Assembly: GCF_963259705.1 (NCBI RefSeq)
Contig: NC_081849.1
Coordinates: 54,222,093 to 54,286,092 of the forward strand
DNA: 64,000 nt
Origin: Myotis daubentonii
Lineage: Eukaryota > Chordata > Mammalia > Chiroptera > Vespertilionidae
Direction: 5' to 3'
Shown here piece by piece: positions 57,006 to 64,000 of this stretch. A model generated the notes under the pieces. The model did not search any database, was not told the origin of the DNA, and saw only the letters and a program-made list of their open reading frames with translations. Both the position numbers and the translations under genes were made by a program. Numbering within the stretch: the stretch's first letter is position 1; each line of letters starts with the position of its first letter.

Positions 57006-57427
57006 TCTAAACAGCTGATGAAGAAAAAGGTCACCTAATTCTAACTATGGCTGGAGTCCCTGAAGTTGTGCAATGCAATGGCTCTAAATGAACTTCATTT
57101 TTATAAGAAAAAATATATACATTATTTAAAAACACACATTAAAAAACAATAGCTAATCCATATTATTCCACCAGGTCTGTTACCAGTCCTGCCTTAATGA
57201 TATCATAATCAATGTAAAATATTTATAAGTAATATTTCATATAAATGATGGTCACTGATATGCAGCAGGCAGATGCTCTTACATAAAAGGTACTTTTTGG
57301 ACATTTGTGCCAACACTGCAGTTTGAAGACATTGCTCAGGCACCAGAGTGACAAACACAGGAAAATGGATAGACATAAAAGGATCTTAAAATAAAAGCTA
57401 TGTTAGTGGGAGGTCATGTAAGGGCTC
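57006..57427. other. Gene-free stretch
   Basis: No repeat or exon recognised. Confidence 0.35.
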
Positions 57428-57467
57428 ATGTAAAAGATCTTATCTCCCACAATAAGATCTTTTACAT
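57428..57467. repeat. Perfect 16-bp inverted repeat (hairpin)
   Basis: atgtaaaagatcttat (57428-57443) and its exact complement ataagatcttttacat (57452-57467) are separated by an 8-base loop, ctcccaca. It is not inside a recognised repeat. Confidence 0.9.
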
Positions 57468-57599
57468 AAGCAGGTTCCTGATGAACATAAGGTTGGCACA
57501 AAGTTTTCTAAAATAGAATTTTCACATAAATTCTTTTATAATTAATATTTTGCTGAAAAGTATTCATAATTGCACATATTTTTAAAAATCACCACTATA

Positions 57600-57756
57600 G
57601 CCCTAGCCAATCTGGCTCAGTGGATAGAACATCGGCCTGCAGACTGAAAGTCCTGGGTTTGATTCTGGTCAAGGGCACATGCCCAGGTTGTGAGCTCGAT
57701 TCCCAGTAGGGGGCATGCAGGAAGCAGCCAATCAATGATTCTCTCTCATCATTAAT

Positions 57757-57823
<67 letters not shown>

Positions 57824-57836
57824 TCCTCTCTGAAAT
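57600..57836 (+). mobile_element. VES SINE with expanded CT tract
   Basis: Second head subfamily ('gtggatagaacatcggcctgcagactg', 'gggtttgattctggtcaagggcacatgcc', 'gtagggggcatgcaggaagcagcc'). The CT-rich region has grown into an uninterrupted (TC)n at 57759-57820. The copy stops at 'ccttcctctctgaaat' with no A-rich tail or TSD that I can see. Confidence 0.93.
57759..57820 (+). repeat. (TC)n microsatellite in SINE
   Basis: Thirty-one uninterrupted TC units that grew from the short CT block normal for VES. Confidence 0.96.
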
Positions 57837-58254
57837 GATTTCCTATACCCTTTCATTCAAAGCATCACAGACCACAAAAGTCTTGCCAAGAATATTATTA
57901 AGTGTTTCCACACAAAGGAATTTGGAATGCACAGTCCCACTTAAAAAGCCACACCTCCAGTATTTCCTATATGGCAACAATATGCATGATTACACGTAAA
58001 AATAAAACACTAAGGCAAACTGTCTCTGTGTTTTAAAACTATACTTTGAATAACTCTGATAACAGCAAAGCTGAGGGCTGTGCAACTGTGCTCTTAGAGC
58101 AGGTAGAGGAAGAGAAGTTTGAGATACATGTGCAGCTTCAAAAAAGAAGAATCAGAAAGAAGGAAAGAATGCAGACAGATGCAGGAGACAAACTCTGTGG
58201 AGGAGGCACTTAAGCTCACACCAGGATCACAATAAGTAAGAGATAACACTGAGC
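57837..58254. other. Gene-free stretch
   Basis: No repeat or exon recognised. Confidence 0.35.
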
Positions 58255-58400
58255 ACTGACATGTGCCAGGCACCATCTAAGTGGCCTATGTTTTTATCTC
58301 AAGTTATCTATAAAATAACCTGGACAGGTAGATATTGATACTGTACCTATGGTATGGTTGAAGAATAAGAGACACAGGAAAATTACAGACCTTACTCTTA
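58255..58400 (-). mobile_element. MIR relic
   Basis: 'gagcactgacatgtgccaggcaccatctaag', 'tatctcaagttatctataaaataacctggacaggtagatattgatactg', 'ggttgaagaataagagacacag' in reverse MIR order. Confidence 0.6.
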
Positions 58401-59624
58401 ATAAATTACAAAATTAAGTCAATATTCATGTCTGTCTGGCTCAAAAGTTTATTCTTGAACATCTAATTTTATTTATTACGCACATACAAATGTGCACAAA
58501 TACATATTTATTTAACTACGTGGTAATCAGTGCTTCTTTCATTTCGGGATATGGGTTCAATTCTTTACAACTAATCACTTTCATTGTCAAGGAGAAGTAC
58601 CTGAATACAATGGACCCCTCTGCCACTTACAGTTGCACTCTCTGATTTTAGTAGAGAAAACAAAAATACTATTTAAATAGTGCAACCCAAATAGGCACTA
58701 TCTGTGTTCTGATGCCATTCTTTAGTAGACATATTACTACTTGTAAATATATCCATCTACGATACTCAGAATATCTTGTTATTGCTTCTGCTATTATAAT
58801 CCAAGAGATAACTTTTAATCCAGAATAAGTGCACAATTTGAAAGCCCTGCATTGGCCATATACCATAAGTTAAATTATTCCAATTATATAGTCAATGCCT
58901 GTGCCTCATACATTCACTTGGGAAAAATAATTTTCCATCAAGTTTTCTCTATAGTTCTAGGTTAGCTACTTCAATACTATCTTGTATTTCTACCCCTATG
59001 TACACACACAAACTATCTACTTCTGAGTCACTGTTCTACCACCACCATTCTGGGTGTGTTCCACACTTTGTGTCCTTGGGAAGCTCCATGGGAGCAATCT
59101 AAGTATCAGGATAGTTCCCAGAACAGCTAAGGACAGTGGACTTCCACGGCTTCCCAGAAGTTCAGGAGGATATTGTTCCTCAACCTTATACCAGCCTATT
59201 GCTTCCTCCATGCAAGAGCAAGAAGGCGTGCATATACAACTACATGATTTACAAACCAGACCACAGTCAGCTGGCAATACAGCACATGTGTTGTGCACTT
59301 GAAAATCTCACAAGTTTGCAAGTTCAATTTAATCTTTAATATAGTAAACCATTTTCTTTCATTTCAAGGGATCGTTCATTACTCCCAAACTCTATCCAAA
59401 TGTGTTCCCCTAAAGGTGAAACAAACTAGACAAGTTTAGGCCCAACTCCGTTTATGCTTTACTTCACTTCCATGTGTGTCTTCTCTTTATAAAATAATTG
59501 TTTTTAGTGTAGTTCCTATCATCAGGGCAAGAAGTACAACAGGTGCATCACAGTGGACTGAGACTCTGAACTATCACATGAATTCCACCTGCTCATGCTA
59601 CTCTTCTTCCTAGTTTAATAAGAA
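58401..59624. other. Gene-free stretch
   Basis: The part 59040-59300 has overlapping open frames on both strands (82-93 codons) with no domain and no splice pattern I trust. Confidence 0.4.
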
Positions 59625-60345
59625 CGCGTATCATCAGAGAAGATACACAAATGACAAGTAATCAGATGAAAAGATGATGCTCAACATCTTATGTCATTAG
59701 GGAATAGCAAACTGAAACAACAACACACACTTATTAAAATAACTAAAATTCAAAACACTGACAACACTGGTGAGAATGTGGAGCAACAGGAACTTTCACT
59801 CGTTGCTGGCTGGAATACAAAATGATACCTCCACTTTGGAAGACAGTTTGGTAGTTCCTTACAAAACTAAGCATACTCTTCCCATATGATCCAGTGGCCA
59901 TGCCCCTGGGTATTTACCCAATGGAGTTGAAAACCTGCATATGGATGTTCATAGCAGCTTTATTCATAATTTCTAAAACTTGGAAACATCAAGATGTCCT
60001 TCAACAGGTCAATGGATAAATTGTGCTACATCAATACAATGAAATATGATTCAGTAATTAAAAGCAATGAGCTATCAAGCCAATAAAAGGCATGAAGAAA
60101 ACTTAAGCCCTGACCAGTTTGGCTCAGTGGATAGAGCGTTGGCCTGCGGACTCAAGGGTCCCAGGTTCAATTCCGGTCAAGGGAGAGAGATGGAGGGATG
60201 AACAGGTGAAGCACAGAGGCTTTTTAGGTCAGTGAAACTACTCTGTATGATACTTAATGGTGGATACATGTCATTATATGTTTGTCCAAGCCATAAAATG
60301 TACATTAGAGTGAACCCTATCATAAACCATGACTTTAAATATAAT
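59625..60345 (+). mobile_element. Ancient L1M fragment, interrupted by a partial VES
   Basis: ORF2-end order: 'atgctcaacatcttatgtcattagggaatagcaaactgaaac', 'acaacactggtgagaatgtggagcaacaggaactttcactcgttgctggc', 'ccatatgatccagtggcc', 'atggatgttcatagcagctttattcataattt', 'caacaggtcaatggataaattgtg'. After the SINE piece it resumes with 3' UTR phrases 'gggagagagatggagggatgaacagg', 'actctgtatgatacttaatggtggatacatgtcatta', 'gtccaagccataaaatgta', 'gagtgaaccctatcataaacc'. Confidence 0.88.
60107..60183 (+). mobile_element. VES SINE head only (3'-truncated)
   Basis: Only the tRNA-like head is present: 'gccctgaccagtttggctcagtggatagagcgttggcctgcggactcaagggtcccaggttcaattccggtcaaggg'. The body, CT block and tail are missing and L1 3' UTR sequence follows at once. 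The host L1 also lacks the segment expected at this point. Confidence 0.9.
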
Positions 60346-61511
60346 TTTTAAAGAATGAAGGTGATACCTGTTTTATCTTTTCACTCCTTGTTTTCTTGCT
60401 CTCTTACAATGTCTCACTTTCCCCCCAGGTTTTAGCAGTCATGCATAGCTTCTCCTAAATTTACTGATTTTGCTCCACGTGGCCCATCTCTATGATGTCT
60501 CCTGGGGCCTAAAGCCCCCTGAACATTACTCTATTACATGTGTCATTTGAAAATTATTGTCCATAGAAAGGAGCACATTTGTGCTTTAGCCCTTATTTCA
60601 TTTATTTTCTCATGATATAACATTAATATAATAATATGGGAACAATAAGAGCGATAAAAAAAGATTATGATTTCACATACTTTCTATTATGCTTCCCCCA
60701 CTCCTTCCCAATGTGTTTAATTGTAATATCATTTCCTCTAAATATTACTTTTCTTTTTGCTTGGGTACCTGGAGATTAAATGCAACTTCCTTTATCATTC
60801 ATCATTTTAATGTATTCTAAAATTATCTAGAGTAAAACTCTGCTGAAAAAGGTTAGAAAAAATCTCTACCTTAAGACTCGTTAGCACCTCTACCTCATAC
60901 TCTGTGATGTCCTTGTGATAGGAAAGCTATATTTTACCGAATGCTTCTTCCTCAATGCGTCTTTGTTAAGGACCACTCTAAAGAGCCTTTATATTAATTC
61001 CAAGGGAGCCTGCTCCAAATATCTGTTAGACTGCGAGGCCCCCACCCTCCCCTTCCCACAGAGATCCCGCTGCACAGGGTCACCATTCCAACGTATGTCA
61101 CATGAAGGCTGAGAGGCTTCATGGCCTCCTAAAAGGTTCCAAAGCACATCACGCTTCCCCAGCACCCTAATCAGAATGTCAGCATCTCACCCCACCAACG
61201 TCAAGCCAGTTTCTATATAGCAACAATCCCTAGAAAAAGTCAGGGTGTGTGCTGCTCTATAGCACTCCTAACATCAGTCCTGGCTGAGGCTTCCATCGTT
61301 TTCCAAACCAGAGAGCTACCTACAGTATACATGAGGAGTGACCTGAGTTACCACAAACCATTGAGATATTACAGCTTCAGAAAGCCACCTGAACATTTGA
61401 CTTTCTGATCCGAATAATTAATGAATTTTGAGCACTAACTGTGTTATGTATGCTAAGAAAGAAGGGTAGGAAAACAAGACATAAATGGTAATATTTAAAA
61501 CATGTATTTTT
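60346..61511. other. Gene-free stretch
   Basis: Mixed composition; 61010-61330 is relatively GC-rich and unique-looking. No exon supported. Confidence 0.4.
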
Positions 61512-61709
61512 TTATTAACTTCAGAGAGGAAGGAAGAGAGAGAGATAGAAACATCAATGCTGAGAGAGAATCACTGATCTGCTGCCTCCTGCTCGCCCCC
61601 CACTGGGGATGGAGCCTGAAACCCCCCTGGCATGTGCCCTGACCAGAATCAAACAGCAACCTCATGGTTCATAGGTCTATGCTCAATCACTGAGCCAGCT
61701 GGCCAGGCA
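61512..61709 (-). mobile_element. VES SINE with short TSD
   Basis: Reverse-strand order 'ttaacttcagagaggaagg', 'gaaacatcaatgctgagagagaatcactgatctgctgcctcctgc', 'cactggggatggagcc', 'gtgccctgaccag', 'caatcactgagccagctggccaggc'. Flanks gtattttt at 61504-61511 and 61710-61717. Confidence 0.92.
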
Positions 61710-62149
61710 GTATTTTTAAGTTTATTTAAATAAACACCTAACAAATAAATCAAGATAACGCACAAGCCACAAACAATTCTATTGCAAAATAATTTAACTT
61801 GGAAGGCATATGTAACGATGTCAATTACAAGAATGTGAAATGTCAGATTCTTGAGAAATCCCCTGAGACACAACACAAAATCAAGTATAAAAAAATTCTA
61901 ATAAAATAATTCAGCCTGAATTTTCTGCTTAAAATACTTTTATGGTCCTCAGTTCATGCTGTATACATATGTGCCAAAGGGGGAAAAAAGACAAGCCTAC
62001 AATAAAATAACTTCTTTCCAGACTTGTTTTGTTTTCCATGGTGTGCTTTAGTTGGAGAACACAGATAAATGTGTTGGATCAGTATAATTCCTATAGGTTG
62101 TGTCATTTTTAGGGGATGAAAAGATAAAGAATGCGAAGAGAACTAACAT
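61710..62149. other. Gene-free stretch
   Basis: No repeat or exon recognised. Confidence 0.35.
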
Positions 62150-62345
62150 TTTGAATGTTTACTACATGTAAGGCATTGCGCTAGATACTTGCTAGTTACT
62201 ACCCATTAAATTGCCACAAATGCCCTCTCACTTCAGAACTTCTGCACCATCCCAGGGTAAGGAAACCAAGTCAGAGAGTTTCAGTAACTTGACCATCAGG
62301 AAGAAGCAAGTTTTGAACAGAGGCTTGTCTGATCCTGAAGCCCAT
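62150..62345 (-). mobile_element. MIR relic
   Basis: 'gaatgtttactacatgtaaggcattgcgctagatac', 'ggaaaccaagtcagagagtttcagtaacttgacc', 'agcaagttttgaacagaggcttgtctgatcctgaagcccatg' is reverse MIR. The short frame across it is by chance. Confidence 0.65.
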
Positions 62346-62539
62346 GTTCATTCCCTCCCACCATACCATCTCCCCTGTAATGTGCTGGAGTACCTAGCAC
62401 TCTGACTGTATCAATTTGTCATTTCTAGTGCATTTACAAAAATTGATGCTTTAGAGAAAGCTAATGCACATTACTGGACCTGCTCCAGGTCATAAAATTA
62501 AGTAGCCAGTGCATTCTATAACAGAATAACAGCAAAAAT

Positions 62540-62700
62540 GAAACTACCATTTACTAGAGTTCTAGTATGTTTCAAGCACTGTACTAGGACATTACATGGT
62601 ACCATATTTAATCCTCAGATAACCTCTATGGAATACATATTACTTACCCATAATGGAGTTAAAAAGAAAAGAGTCAAGGAGGTGAAATAATTTTATAGGT
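62540..62700 (-). mobile_element. MIR relic
   Basis: 'accatttactagagttctagtatgtttcaagcactgtactaggacattacatgg', 'tttaatcctcagataacctctatgg', 'gtcaaggaggtgaaataattttataggtaacaagg'. A second MIR 200 bp from the first, same orientation. Confidence 0.65.
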
Positions 62701-63583
62701 AACAAGGGTATATTTCTATCCATGTTGCTCTGGATTAATTGACATTGATGCCCACAATCTTCCCACTCTGCTCCATCCCTATCCTCATTTAATGAGCAAG
62801 CTGTGTCATATTCCAAATTAAGGTGAACTGTAAGCACAATTGAAGTGCAAAACATTATTAAGAAAATGCCACCCTCATGTTACTAAGACCTAAATGAATA
62901 GTAAGATTAAGACTGATATTTTTCCATAAGAATAAAGCAGAACACTTTATATTAGAAGTACTTCTTAGTAGAAGTACAAGAAAGAAAGAAAAGGATAGCA
63001 CTTATTTTACATTACACTGAAGCATGGAATTATTTTATGCACAATCAAGTAGGTAAAAGACAGTGATTGTCATTAATAGTATTATCTTGTATTGGCTGAA
63101 CCTATTTCAGAAGCAATTTAATGTAAGACACAATTTCCTTGAGAGAAACTGATACCTTTAAATACCCTCATCACCTGAATTGTGAGCAACAGCTAGCATG
63201 TACCTATTTATTGAATTTCGATGTAATTTCATTATTATAACAGTTAATTCAATCACTTCAACACCTTTTTGAAAATACATCTCTATGACAAAAATTGATA
63301 GAGGTTGAATGTATTCTCTATTTTCTGCCTGACTCTTGTTAAGTCAATCACATTTTGTTCCATGCATTGATACTCCTAATTTGGAATTGCAGGTGAATAG
63401 AATTAGTCATAATTATTATTGAGACATTTCCATATTCTAGAATATTAAAAAGGAAAGAAGTAGCTTATCAGAAAAACTAAGTATTCACCTCCCAATAACA
63501 TAAGTGCTTTACCTCAGTGTTTAATGTTTTCAATTATTCTCATAAAGACAATTTGAAAGTTACCTTTAAAATGACTGTGACAA
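62701..63583. other. Gene-free stretch
   Basis: AT-rich, no repeat or exon recognised. Confidence 0.35.
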
Positions 63584-63955
63584 AAGATATGTGGTACATG
63601 TACACAATGGAATACTACTCTGCCATAAAAAGGAAAAATTTGCCTTTTGAAATAGCATGGATGGACCTAGAGAACATGATGCTAAGTGAAATAAGCCAGT
63701 CATAGAAAGACAAGTACCATATGATTTCATTCATATGTGGAATTTAATGAACAAACCTAACTACCAGGCAAAACAGGAATTTGGGGTGGGGGAGAAGGGT
63801 GGAGGGATTGAGCAAAAAAGATTAAAAAAAAGAGAGGACTCATGGACATGGATAACAATGTGGTGATTGGGAGATTGGGAAGGGGCTAGGTGAAAGTGGA
63901 AGAGGGCATAGATGGGATAAATGGCGATGGAAAAAATAAAATAAAATAAAATACT
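63584..63955 (+). mobile_element. 5'-truncated L1 3' end (ORF2 tail plus 3' UTR)
   Basis: Starts at 'aagatatgtggtacatgtacacaatggaatactactctg', encoding the last part of ORF2 (to about 63705), then a 3' UTR with G-rich runs and a tail of AAATA units (63935-63953). 'aatgactgtgac' before and 'aatactgttgaaac' after may be a worn TSD. Same lineage as the L1 at 11935 but independent. Confidence 0.88.
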
Positions 63956-64000
63956 GTTGAAACATTTAACTTTTTATTTTAATGAATATTTTAATAGCTT

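Noticed and set aside
59017..59339. Overlapping open frames on both strands, 67-93 codons
   Set aside because: No domain, no defensible splice sites, and cysteine-rich runs that vary by frame. Most likely a low-stop region.
1..64000. CRISPR arrays, operons, ribosome-binding sites, phage or plasmid features
   Set aside because: Repeat content, splice-like signals and composition are those of a mammalian nuclear genome. None of these prokaryotic features is seen.

Overview
This window looks like a gene-poor stretch of a vespertilionid (evening) bat nuclear genome. Three things point there together. There are about fifteen tRNA-derived SINEs of the bat VES type, many with clear target-site duplications (TSDs). 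There are at least nine non-autonomous rolling-circle elements with Helitron ends (5'-TC, 3' hairpin plus CTAG, insertion between A and T); among mammals such elements are abundant only in vespertilionid bats. There is also a bat-type LINE-1 lineage with a G-rich 3' UTR. Older shared mammalian repeats (MER5A, MIR, L2, an MLT1-like LTR, L1M relics) fill in the rest. No bacterial, viral or plasmid features are present, and most of the sequence is AT-rich non-coding DNA.

Layout. 1-10.4 kb: MER5A, MIR/L2 relics, an L1 3' end, one VES and a compound GT/AT microsatellite. 10.4-16.9 kb: a 638-bp Helitron; a 2.5-kb 5'-truncated L1 with a perfectly placed 19-bp TSD and an ORF2 broken by two frameshifts; another L1 tail, a VES and a smaller Helitron. 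18.6-22.4 kb: five VES copies, one of which was hit by an 89-bp L1 stub. 22.8-27 kb: Helitron-rich, ending in an array of four Helitron units at 25116-26988. 27-44 kb: quiet AT-rich DNA with an L2, a probable MLT1 LTR, VES copies and L1 relics. 44.2-49.6 kb: a small Helitron, then a second Helitron array at 47862-49621. 49.7-64 kb: more VES, L2 and L1 pieces, one candidate protein-coding exon near 52.7 kb, and a complex unique block near 55.3-55.9 kb that could be a conserved non-coding element.

No complete cellular gene can be supported. The only host coding candidate is a 45-codon segment (52735-52869) with a good splice acceptor upstream, an ATG, a hydrophobic segment and a consensus splice donor. 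The rest of the window would then be intron or intergenic DNA.

The most interesting part is the Helitron set. The same two-part composite (units Y and X) occurs twice in opposite orientation, with a matching internal junction where the first unit has lost its terminator. The units carry CTCF-like cores arranged as a 20-bp inverted repeat, Oct/YY1-like sites, and an 81-bp minisatellite whose copy number differs between the two copies. All family names come from recognition by eye; no database search was possible.
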